64,000 bases of DNA from an uncultured Porphyromonadaceae bacterium (lineage in GTDB: Bacteria; Bacteroidota; Bacteroidia; Bacteroidales; Muribaculaceae): contig CALKRW010000009.1 in assembly GCA_937989585.1 (NCBI GenBank), forward strand, positions 9,638 to 73,637, in the 5' to 3' direction. How positions within the stretch are numbered: the stretch's first letter is position 1; each line of letters begins with the position of its first letter. The notes under the pieces were generated by a model. It searched no databases, had not been told where the DNA came from, and saw only the letters and a program-made list of their open reading frames with translations. Position numbers and translations under genes: made by a program. Of this stretch, positions 34,881 to 42,846 are shown one piece after another.

Positions 34881-37691
34881 TTAGTACCAGGTTATACCGT
34901 TGCGGAGTGAAGAGCGTTTGTCGTACTTAAGGTCTGAAAGCATCGACGACTTGACGGAGATATGGAAATTATATGACTTGTAGGGCCCTACGGGAACAAA
35001 GGATGCCCGCATTGCAAAACAGTGGAGATCTCGGCCAATGGAGCAGTTCATGTATGCAAGCTTGTGGGTGTCAAAATTGTATGAGGCAGAGAATGAGAAG
35101 TTCCAGTTTTTGGTTGGGTTAATGTTGCCCGAGAAACTCAGGTTCTGGGTGATCCTGGAATTATATTCCAGTTTCTCATAGTTGAACGTCCCATAACTGT
35201 ATCCAATGGAATAGTTGACAGACAATGACCATGGAACTTCCCATTTCATATATCCGTCATCACTAAGGTCTATACCATCGTCACCCTCGTTTTTGCGTCT
35301 GTCGCCATACTCGTCACCCGTCATGGGGCGGTTGTCATTGTTATTGTCTTTAGGGTTTTTGTCGTTCTTTTTCTTACGGCGGAATGTGTCGTTGTTGAAA
35401 GTATATGAGAACGATGTGCCTGTGGAGGAAAGACGACCGATACCTTTACCTGCTTTCCAGCGGGGTATATTGACGCGTACTGGATTGCCCTGGGCGTTCA
35501 ACTGGTATGTATATACATCCCATACGGCATTCAGGTTCAGGTTGAAGTTCTTGGTAAGGCGAAGCAGTATGGAGGTGTTGATATTAGACCAGTTAAGCGA
35601 GTCCGCGGCAAAATTATATGATTGAGAAACTGTGAAATTCTCTATAAGCGAGATTTTCTTCTCACCGATTGAATCATCTGTCTTTACCTTCATCTCGAGA
35701 TTGTTGGCAAGTGAGAATGAAAGTGAACCGCTCTTGCCTCGACCTGGCACACCGAATGTGGCGTTAGGGAATTTACTATAAACTACTTCCTGGACAACAC
35801 CGTCACTGCCGGGGCGAAGATATTTGCCGTAATAACCGAAGAATGAAGAACCAAAGTCCGGAGCCCCTGAAAATGAGATTGTAGGAGTCATCACATGGCG
35901 AATCATCTTTACTTTGTCTCCGAGGAATTTCATAGGCTTCCAGAAACCGTAGACTTTGGTGTCAAGTGAAACCGATGCATTGAAATCCCAGACGTTGTAA
36001 AGACTATAGGTTGTGTCGCAGATTTCTACGGCTGCATTCGGATCCCATTGTCTATTGACCTTGGATGTGTACATGCGGTCGTTTAGTGTTATCGACGGCG
36101 TCAGGTTGAGATATTTGAAGATGTTGAATGTTGCGTTTATAGGTACGGTGTGTCGCATACCGTTACGCCAGTCTTTTATGAGACTCTTTTTGAAAAATTC
36201 ATCCTGTTTGGCTGTCAGGGAATTCTGTAACTGACCCGAATAGGACATTTTGATTTTCTCATACCATTTCTCGCTGCCTACAGCGCGTTTGCGCTTGAAA
36301 GGCGCGACCTGGCTCATGGTGATGTTTAGGTTCGGGAATCCGACAGAGATTGTGGAATCCTGAGTGCGTTGCGAGACATTCATCGAAGCGGAAATTGACC
36401 ATTTGGAATTAGGAATTCGGTAGGTCATATTTACTGTCGAGGACTTGGTGTTCTCAGTGAAGGCGTTGGAATAATATGAGTTGAGGTCATTTCTAGTATA
36501 TCCTGAGGTGGTAAAGTTGACCGAAGCCGAAAGGCTCATCGAGGGATTGGCCTTGGAGTCTTGTGAATGAGACCACAGAATCTGGAAGTTGGTCTGTTTC
36601 GAATAGTCAGGCAGCCCCTTGTCGCCGTAAATCGACTTTAGGTAGGAAATATTGAAGTTGCCCGAATACTTATAGCGCTTGACATATGTTGAGCGAGCGG
36701 AGAGACCCCAGGACCCCTTTGTGTAAACCTCGCCAGTAAGAGCGAGATCAATGTTGTCGCTGAGAGCAAGATAATATCCTCCGTCACGTAGATAGAAACC
36801 GCGAGTGTAATCGTCTCCGAAAGTTGGGAAGATTATTCCCGAAGAATATTCCTTGGAGAATGGAAAATAACCGAAAGGCACAGCGAGAGGCAGAGGCAGT
36901 CCTGCAAGGACAAGATAGGTAGGTCCTGTAACTACATTCTTGCCAGGCTTCATTTTGCCGCGTGTGATCTGAAAATAGAAGTGCGGATGGTCATGGTCGT
37001 CACAGGTGGTGTATTTTCCATTCTGGAAGAAATATGTGTCATCTGAATCTTTTTTAGCAATACCTCCATGCAGATAACCTTCGCCTTGCTGTGTGACGAT
37101 GTCGTAGAGTATGCCTTTGCGTGTGCCGAAATTGTAACGCATGGTGTGGGCCTCGTAATCCGTGCCATCCTCGCTGAAGACCGGACGTCCTTGTTCTTCG
37201 CCTGTTGAGTCGACCTTACCCAATGCGTATACAGTGTTGTTTTTAAGGTCGAGGTCTATTTGTTCGGCATCAATCTTAAATTGGCCGTATTGAACTTGAC
37301 TTGCACCGTACATAAATGCGGAATCACGTCTCACAAGAAGCATTGAGTCCTTAGAGGAAAATACAACAGGTGCGTCAAGATCGACTTTGCGGCGCACCAC
37401 ACGCTGTTTGATCGGGGGTGTGGCAGTGCTGTCAATGAGCAGGGAATCCGGTATATCTGACAATCTTTCGGAAATAGAGTCGTCGGTGTTGACTGATGTA
37501 TCAGCAGGAATAGGTGTGTTCGGAACAATTGCTTCTGTTTCTGAGGTTTCTGAAAAATCGCTGACGGAATCGGCCACAACATCGACAGACTTTTCGTTGG
37601 AAAGCCCTAGAGCAGTGGCAAAAGCATCAAAGCCCTGCCAGACAATGGGAAGGGCAAAGAGTAGAAATATATATGGCAACGTTTTTTTCAC
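34881..37691 (-). CDS. lptD: LPS-assembly outer-membrane protein LptD (Bacteroidetes type)
   Basis: LptD forms the outer-membrane barrel that inserts lipopolysaccharide at the cell surface. The 936-residue protein has an N-terminal signal segment, a serine/aspartate/threonine-rich linker to about residue 90, an OstA/LptA-like β-jellyroll (about 105-215; SSKDSMLLVRRDSAFMYG, YGQFKIDAEQIDLDL), then a long barrel domain starting near PLAVPFGYFPF with many alternating aromatic strands to the end. A low-complexity lysine/asparagine loop (about residues 745-800) lies within the barrel part. It precedes porT by 66 nt. A -7 box (TAAATTTG, 37721-37714) lies upstream without a clear -33. Confidence 0.88.
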   Translation of the reverse strand: MKKTLPYIFLLFALPIVWQGFDAFATALGLSNEKSVDVVADSVSDFSETSETEAIVPNTPIPADTSVNTDDSISERLSDIPDSLLIDSTATPPIKQRVVRRKVDLDAPVVFSSKDSMLLVRRDSAFMYGASQVQYGQFKIDAEQIDLDLKNNTVYALGKVDSTGEEQGRPVFSEDGTDYEAHTMRYNFGTRKGILYDIVTQQGEGYLHGGIAKKDSDDTYFFQNGKYTTCDDHDHPHFYFQITRGKMKPGKNVVTGPTYLVLAGLPLPLAVPFGYFPFSKEYSSGIIFPTFGDDYTRGFYLRDGGYYLALSDNIDLALTGEVYTKGSWGLSARSTYVKRYKYSGNFNISYLKSIYGDKGLPDYSKQTNFQILWSHSQDSKANPSMSLSASVNFTTSGYTRNDLNSYYSNAFTENTKSSTVNMTYRIPNSKWSISASMNVSQRTQDSTISVGFPNLNITMSQVAPFKRKRAVGSEKWYEKIKMSYSGQLQNSLTAKQDEFFKKSLIKDWRNGMRHTVPINATFNIFKYLNLTPSITLNDRMYTSKVNRQWDPNAAVEICDTTYSLYNVWDFNASVSLDTKVYGFWKPMKFLGDKVKMIRHVMTPTISFSGAPDFGSSFFGYYGKYLRPGSDGVVQEVVYSKFPNATFGVPGRGKSGSLSFSLANNLEMKVKTDDSIGEKKISLIENFTVSQSYNFAADSLNWSNINTSILLRLTKNFNLNLNAVWDVYTYQLNAQGNPVRVNIPRWKAGKGIGRLSSTGTSFSYTFNNDTFRRKKKNDKNPKDNNNDNRPMTGDEYGDRRKNEGDDGIDLSDDGYMKWEVPWSLSVNYSIGYSYGTFNYEKLEYNSRITQNLSFSGNINPTKNWNFSFSASYNFDTHKLAYMNCSIGRDLHCFAMRASFVPVGPYKSYNFHISVKSSMLSDLKYDKRSSLRNGITWY

Positions 37692-37772
37692 CTGTGATGA
37701 ACGCTTGAACGTGCAAATTTAAGAAATATCGGCGGGAAAGGGAGTGTATTGGGGATTTTTAACGGTTTTTTG

Positions 37773-38405
37773 TTAAAGAGGAGGGACATCAATTATGCTG
37801 GCTCCCGGGAAATTGACTGCAAGATAGCGTTCAATAAAGGCCCGGGTATCAGCAGCGATTAGTTTATCTTGATCGAAATACTTGTTATAGAGGACGCCGG
37901 CAAGTGTTATTCCTCGGGATTTTATGGCTTCAAGCGAGAGTATGGTATGGTTTATTGAGCCGAGACGGCTATTTGTTACCAGCCACATAGGCAATGAGCG
38001 ACTCGAGGCATAGTCGATGGCAAAAAAATTGTCGGTGATTGGGACCATGAGACCACCGGCGCCTTCAACGAGAACTATATCATATCGTCGCTCAAGTTCC
38101 TCGCGAGCCTTGTCTATGATGTTAAGATCAATCTCACGACTGTCAATGATGGCGGCGAGTTGAGCCGATGCTGGATATGAAAAGATTATGGGTGCGGTCA
38201 GACCTTCCCTGTCTTCGGGCAAAGGGCCGGTTCCGGTCAGGGCACGGTGTGCGTCAATATCCTCGGAATGGCCGGTATTTCCGGTCTGAATGAATTTCTG
38301 TGTTATGACTGTTTTGCCTTTATTGCTTAGAAGTTTTGCAAGATAGGCGGTGCAGTAAGTTTTACCGGCATCTGTGTCGATGCCTGAGATGAAGTATGTC
38401 GGCAT
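37773..38405 (-). CDS. bioD: Dethiobiotin synthase
   Basis: BioD closes the ureido ring of dethiobiotin from 7,8-diaminopelargonate, CO2 and ATP. The 210-residue protein has the P-loop GIDTDAGKTYCTAYLAK at residues 8-24, the VEGAGGLMVPI segment and TNSRLGSINHTILS. It starts 3 nt after the stop of the bioG-bioC fusion gene, so the two are coupled. The other ring-assembly genes (bioA, bioF, bioB) are not in this window. Confidence 0.95.
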   Translation of the reverse strand: MPTYFISGIDTDAGKTYCTAYLAKLLSNKGKTVITQKFIQTGNTGHSEDIDAHRALTGTGPLPEDREGLTAPIIFSYPASAQLAAIIDSREIDLNIIDKAREELERRYDIVLVEGAGGLMVPITDNFFAIDYASSRSLPMWLVTNSRLGSINHTILSLEAIKSRGITLAGVLYNKYFDQDKLIAADTRAFIERYLAVNFPGASIIDVPPL

Positions 38406-38408
38406 GGT

Positions 38409-39833
38409 TTATTTCAGGGCGTCAGGGTCAAGCCTGCGGGCGATGATGAAAATTGGCTTATACGTCAAGGGATAGAGACCCTCGTTGTTACTGGGATAAT
38501 CAGCCAGCAGGCGGCGTACCATTGAGATTCTGGATCCTTCAGTCGCAAGAGCATTTACGCCGGTATCGCGCAGATGTTCTATGATTTCTCGTGGTGATTT
38601 GAAGTTGAGAGTTAGGGTTGATGACTGACATACGTGGATGGCAAATCCCTCAGGTATCATTGCCTGCCAGCCTGAGGCTGAAGGCAGACTAAGACCGTGA
38701 CCAATTGTTTGTGAAAGTTCAGAAAGATTGTTCTGTACGAAAGATGATATTATAAGATAGCCCCCAGGAATGAGAACACGCTCGCATTCCCGCAGAAATG
38801 AAGCGGGAGAGTTGAACCACTGTAAAGTTGAGGAAGAAAAGATGTAAGCCAGAGAACGAGAGGGAAATTTCCGTATCGCAACCTCGGCATCACATTGTGA
38901 GAACCGTCCGTCGGGAGCATATTTCGAAGTATCTACAGCCGCAATGTCCCATAGGCGCTGGATGCAGCCGGGGACTATGCGTGAAGTGTAAAGTGAAGTC
39001 AGTGTACCATTGCCGCATCCAACTTCGAGTACATCGCCTTCAAGCATGTAATCGTCATTGAGTCCTGCCGCCGTAGAAAACAAATGCATTAGGGTTGTGG
39101 CGATTTTCTGTTGTGCCACGGCAGCCCGGGTGTATGAATCGCCACATTTGCTGAAACGTTGCGTGACGCGTGATTTGTCAATAATGAACTGGGTGATGAG
39201 CGAGTTGAAATCAGGAAGATGCCCCGAGTTTATTATAAGTGTCGGCGCGACTTGACGCCAGGCCGCAAGTTGGTTTGCCGCAGGAAAAATGCGGTCTTCA
39301 CGGCCTATGACTGCCAGGTCCCATTCTTCAACTTGTGGAGTATGGAAGAATGTATGCGTCTCGATTGCGTTAAGTTCCTCAATGAGTTCGCTAACCGGGC
39401 GTTTGGGACGTACTTCGCGGAATGCCTCGAACTGGGTGGCCGAGGTGCACATGCGTCGATAGAATTTGCTGAGAGACTGAGGGTTCAGCGCATTGATAGT
39501 ACCGTGATAAATTGCTGTTGGAATACCACGGCGGTCATTTATTGGGTCCAGGGTGCCTCCGACGGCAATGCGCTTGGTGATGCGGGGTTCTATCTCATGT
39601 ATGGTAAGTGATGCAACAAAAACGCCCATTGACCATGCAATCAGGCAAATTTCATCATAATTGCGAAGGACGGGGGACCAATTGAATGTAAGGTCTCGGT
39701 AATCCCAAAGGACCAGAATATCATACCCCTCGAAATACAGGTCCCGGAAAGGGCGTGCGTCCATCCCCCATCCGGCGTATAGCAGAATGAGTCGACGATT
39801 GGAAGATGTTCGACTGATGTATTTCGATTTCAT
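38409..39833 (-). CDS. bioC: BioG-BioC fusion: pimeloyl-ACP methyl esterase + malonyl-ACP methyltransferase
   Basis: A 474-residue two-domain protein making the pimeloyl part of biotin. Residues about 14-215 match BioG (DUF452): ILLYAGWGMDARPF, the nucleophile serine S68 in IAWSMGV, VGGTLDPINDRRGIP, and a candidate catalytic histidine in NSGHLPDF. Residues about 230-474 match BioC: a SAM-binding VLEVGCGNGTLTSLY and FSSSTLQWF. BioC masks malonyl-ACP with a methyl ester so fatty-acid synthase can extend it; BioG removes the ester from pimeloyl-ACP at the end. Having the first and last steps in one chain is the notable point. Similar fusions are known in Bacteroidetes. bioD follows 3 nt downstream. 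Confidence 0.9.
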   Translation of the reverse strand: MKSKYISRTSSNRRLILLYAGWGMDARPFRDLYFEGYDILVLWDYRDLTFNWSPVLRNYDEICLIAWSMGVFVASLTIHEIEPRITKRIAVGGTLDPINDRRGIPTAIYHGTINALNPQSLSKFYRRMCTSATQFEAFREVRPKRPVSELIEELNAIETHTFFHTPQVEEWDLAVIGREDRIFPAANQLAAWRQVAPTLIINSGHLPDFNSLITQFIIDKSRVTQRFSKCGDSYTRAAVAQQKIATTLMHLFSTAAGLNDDYMLEGDVLEVGCGNGTLTSLYTSRIVPGCIQRLWDIAAVDTSKYAPDGRFSQCDAEVAIRKFPSRSLAYIFSSSTLQWFNSPASFLRECERVLIPGGYLIISSFVQNNLSELSQTIGHGLSLPSASGWQAMIPEGFAIHVCQSSTLTLNFKSPREIIEHLRDTGVNALATEGSRISMVRRLLADYPSNNEGLYPLTYKPIFIIARRLDPDALK

Positions 39834-39899
39834 TTAGGCCGATACTATAAGTTTATGGGACTAAAAAGAGGTGTCCGCGTCCGAGAGGTAACTGTCTTG

Positions 39900-40439
39900 T
39901 CAAGGAATAATTCTGAGTCCAGTAGACTTCCCTTTAAGTTGATTCTTTTCGATGTCGTCTATTATGCTCTGATAGCGTCGGGCGCTCTCAAAAAGAGTCT
40001 GCATTCTTGAAACCTGCTCGTTATTTAGCGGAGCAGAATCCTGTAAAAAAGTTATTGTAGTAATGAAATCTGCCGGCCAGGTCTGTCTTCCTTCCTCAGT
40101 CATGGTTTCCCATGAGTCAGCGGCATCTTCATTGCCGGCAAGATACTCAAGTTCTTGGCCGAATTTGTTGAGTGTTGCTTCTGCGGCAACAATCATAAGT
40201 GAGATATCCTCAACAGTGAAAGAGCGGTTGGAAGATATGTTTTCAGCAAATTCGGCAAGGGAACGCTCGTCAAATACGGCAGGTTCCTGAAGAATCCTGT
40301 GTGCCGACTGTTCTGGCGTAAGCACGGTGTCGGAGGAGGATTTCTCACCTTTGCCACATCCTCGTATGAAAAAAATCAAGGCAACGGCCAAGGCGACAAT
40401 GCCTGCCGTTGCAATGATTTTGATAGAGCGTGAAGACAT
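39900..40439 (-). CDS. Small membrane-anchored protein of unknown function
   Basis: This 179-residue protein is not recognised. Residues 7-26 form one hydrophobic helix (IIATAGIVALAVALIFFIRGCG), ending in a cysteine; it may be an uncleaved anchor, as the C is not in a clean lipobox. The rest (about 38-179) is helical and acidic with no catalytic motif (for example FESARRYQSIIDDIEKNQL). It begins 7 nt after the gpmI stop and is probably co-transcribed with it. No function can be assigned. Confidence 0.75.
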   Translation of the reverse strand: MSSRSIKIIATAGIVALAVALIFFIRGCGKGEKSSSDTVLTPEQSAHRILQEPAVFDERSLAEFAENISSNRSFTVEDISLMIVAAEATLNKFGQELEYLAGNEDAADSWETMTEEGRQTWPADFITTITFLQDSAPLNNEQVSRMQTLFESARRYQSIIDDIEKNQLKGKSTGLRIIP

Positions 40440-40446
40440 GGATTTA

Positions 40447-41970
40447 TCAGTCCTTGATTAGGTCGTGGCCTGTCATTTCAGCCGGCTGGCTTAGACCCAT
40501 GATGTGCAGAATGGAAGGTGCCACGTCTGCGAGTATACCGTCAGTTACGCTGGCGTTATTGTCATCCGAGATATATACGAAAGGCACCGGGTTGAGGGAG
40601 TGTGCCGTGTTGGGAGTGCCATCAGGATTGATGGCATTGTCTGCGTTGCCGTGATCTGCGATGATAATTGTGCCGTAACCATGTTCTTTTGCTGCGTTCA
40701 CAACGCGTTCCACGCAATTGTCAACGGTTGCGACAGCCTTTTCGATTGCTTCGTATATGCCGGTGTGTCCCACCATATCTCCGTTTGCGAAGTTGACTAC
40801 GATAAAGTCATACTTTTCGGTATCAATGGCTTCGACAAGTTTGGCGGTGACTTCAGGTGCAGACATCTCTGGTTTCAGGTCATAGGTCGCAACTTTTGGG
40901 GAGGGGACAAGAATACGTTCTTCGCCGGCATAAGGTTCTTCGCGACCGCCGTTAAAGAAGAATGTAACGTGAGCGTATTTCTCTGTCTCTGCGATATGCA
41001 GTTGCTTAAGGCCTTTGTCGGAAATGTACTGTCCGAGTGTGTTGTTGACGTTCTCTTTGTCGAAAAGAATGTGGACTCCCTTGAATGATGCGTCATAAGG
41101 TGTCATGCAGTAGTACTGAAGGTCAGGAATGGTGGTCATTCCTTCGTCCGGCATGTCATGCTGGGTAAGTACGATAGTCAGTTCCTTGGCACGGTCGTTG
41201 CGGTAGTTGAAGAAGATGACAACGTCACCGGGTTTGATTGTGCCATCGACGTTAGCATTGTTGATAGGTTTGATGAACTCGTCAGTGACATCCTCATCGT
41301 AACTTTCCTGCATTGCCTTGACCATGTCGGTGGCCTGTTTCCCTTCGCCTTTGACGAGAAGGTCATAGGCAATCTTGATACGCTCCCAGCGTTTGTCTCG
41401 GTCCATTGCGTAGAATCGGCCAATGATGGAAGCGATGACGCCGGCCGAGCCGGGTTGGCTGCAATGTGCGGTGAGATCCTCGATAAAGCCTTTTCCGGAA
41501 TGGGGGTCGGTGTCACGGCCGTCCATGAAGCAGTGCAGATAGACTTTGTCAAGTTTGTATTCACCGGCAATGTCACATAGTGCCTTGATATGGTCGAGTG
41601 AAGAGTGAACGCCGCCGTTGGAGGTAAGACCCATCAGGTGAAGTGCGTGTCCGGTCTTCTGGGCGTAGGTATATGCGTTGCGAATTTCGGGGTTCTTAAG
41701 TATGCTGTGGTCGTTGATGGCACGGTTGATCTTAACCAGATCCTGATACAGGACTCGGCCGGCGCCGATGTTCAGGTGGCCTACCTCGCTATTGCCCATC
41801 TGTCCGTCGGGAAGACCGACGCTCTCACCCGAGGCTGAGAGTTGGGAATGAGGATAATTGGCCATAAGATAATCCCAGTAGGGAGTGTTGCCTGAGGAGA
41901 TGGCGTCACTTTTGGTGTGGTCACCGAGGCCCCAGCCATCAAGTATCATCAGTAATGCTTTGTTTGCCAT
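40447..41970 (-). CDS. gpmI: 2,3-bisphosphoglycerate-independent phosphoglycerate mutase
   Basis: GpmI interconverts 3- and 2-phosphoglycerate in glycolysis using a phosphoserine and two Mn2+ ions. The 507-residue protein has the alkaline-phosphatase-fold start ALLMILDGWGLGDH, the catalytic serine S61 in GQMGNSEVGHLNIGAG, HCFMDGRDTDP, NYRNDRAKEL, and the metal-binding ends NFANGDMVGHTG and IIADHGNADNA. Length is typical. It diverges from the thioesterase gene and has its own promoter (see 42022-42053). Confidence 0.97.
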   Translation of the reverse strand: MANKALLMILDGWGLGDHTKSDAISSGNTPYWDYLMANYPHSQLSASGESVGLPDGQMGNSEVGHLNIGAGRVLYQDLVKINRAINDHSILKNPEIRNAYTYAQKTGHALHLMGLTSNGGVHSSLDHIKALCDIAGEYKLDKVYLHCFMDGRDTDPHSGKGFIEDLTAHCSQPGSAGVIASIIGRFYAMDRDKRWERIKIAYDLLVKGEGKQATDMVKAMQESYDEDVTDEFIKPINNANVDGTIKPGDVVIFFNYRNDRAKELTIVLTQHDMPDEGMTTIPDLQYYCMTPYDASFKGVHILFDKENVNNTLGQYISDKGLKQLHIAETEKYAHVTFFFNGGREEPYAGEERILVPSPKVATYDLKPEMSAPEVTAKLVEAIDTEKYDFIVVNFANGDMVGHTGIYEAIEKAVATVDNCVERVVNAAKEHGYGTIIIADHGNADNAINPDGTPNTAHSLNPVPFVYISDDNNASVTDGILADVAPSILHIMGLSQPAEMTGHDLIKD

Positions 41971-42021
41971 AATTTGGTTATGTATAGTTCGTTATACTTT
42001 TGATTTTCTGTTTGACGAGTA

Positions 42022-42053
42022 CAAAGGTACAAATATCTTGTCTGTTAAGCAAA
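42022..42053 (-). promoter_or_regulatory. Promoter of gpmI
   Basis: Minus strand TTTG (42053-42050), 20 nt, TACCTTTG (42029-42022), a full consensus match. It overlaps the thioesterase promoter in the opposite direction. Confidence 0.7.
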
Positions 42054-42069
42054 AAAATTGCTACATTTG
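42038..42069 (+). promoter_or_regulatory. Promoter of the thioesterase gene
   Basis: TTG (42038-42040), 21 nt, TAcaTTTG (42062-42069), 25 nt before the ATG at 42094. Its -33 region lies inside the gpmI promoter. Confidence 0.55.
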
Positions 42070-42093
42070 CAACACATTGTAAAGAACGCCAGC

Positions 42094-42831
42094 ATGGAGA
42101 GAATACATACACACAAATATTTCCTTACAGCCGCAGAATGTAATGCCCAGCAAACGATGCCTCTTTCGCTCCTTGTGGAGCGAGTCATTGAGACGGCCAC
42201 CGAACATGCCAATATGTTGCATATAGGATTTTTGGACCTTGTTGAATATCATATTGGCTGGGTTCTTTCACGACTGAGTGTTGAGATTGACCGTTGGCCT
42301 GTGACAAACAGCGGCTATGCCTTGCGAACATGGATTACCGATTTGGAAAGATTTTGGTCTACGCGCTCGCATGAACTTCTTGACGTTGACGGGAATGTGA
42401 TAGGGAGAATACGTACCGTATGGGCTGCGATTGATACAGAAAAACGTACAGCGGCCGACCTCTCGGTGCTGAATCCTGAGGCGTTTGTGTGTCCTGACGG
42501 TAAATGCCCGTTGCCACCTATGCGCAGATTGACTCCGGTCAAGGGTGCTGACAGAAGTTTTTATTATGAATTCAGGGTTTCGGATATAGACATCAACAGA
42601 CACGTGACTTCTAAACGTTATGTCGAATTGGTTTGTGATACCAAACCTTTGGAATGGTATGATGAATACTCGATTTTTGCCTTTGATATAGCATTCCAGC
42701 ATGAATGTCTTTTCGGACAGAAGATTGCAGTCAATTCTAAGGAAACGGAGAGTCCGGAAGGAAGACCGGAGACCGATGTCGAGGTGATAAAAGATGGTGT
42801 CAGGGCTGTAAGTGCAAGACTCGTATTTTAG
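42094..42831 (+). CDS. Acyl-ACP thioesterase
   Basis: This 245-residue protein of PF01643 (FatA/FatB-like) has two tandem hotdog domains and would release fatty acids from acyl-ACP in the cytosol. The N-terminal half shows YFLTAAECNAQQTMPLSLL and the WVLSRLSVEIDRWP helix/strand pair; the second half shows VSDIDINRHVTSKRYVEL, where the Asn-x-His pair is the family's catalytic signature. The ATG at 42094 is chosen because 42058 lies inside the promoter. It is convergent with recG. Confidence 0.88.
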   Translation: MERIHTHKYFLTAAECNAQQTMPLSLLVERVIETATEHANMLHIGFLDLVEYHIGWVLSRLSVEIDRWPVTNSGYALRTWITDLERFWSTRSHELLDVDGNVIGRIRTVWAAIDTEKRTAADLSVLNPEAFVCPDGKCPLPPMRRLTPVKGADRSFYYEFRVSDIDINRHVTSKRYVELVCDTKPLEWYDEYSIFAFDIAFQHECLFGQKIAVNSKETESPEGRPETDVEVIKDGVRAVSARLVF

Positions 42832-42846
42832 AGGGCGATAATCTGC

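Noticed and set aside
35270..35420. Low-complexity stretch in lptD considered as a frameshift or assembly error
   Set aside because: The frame stays open on both sides, and barrel-like sequence continues after it, so it is read as a surface or periplasmic loop.
37756..37777. Weak TTTAAC/GTTAAA hairpin at the bioD stop
   Set aside because: A 6-bp AT stem overlapping the stop codon; not convincing as a terminator.
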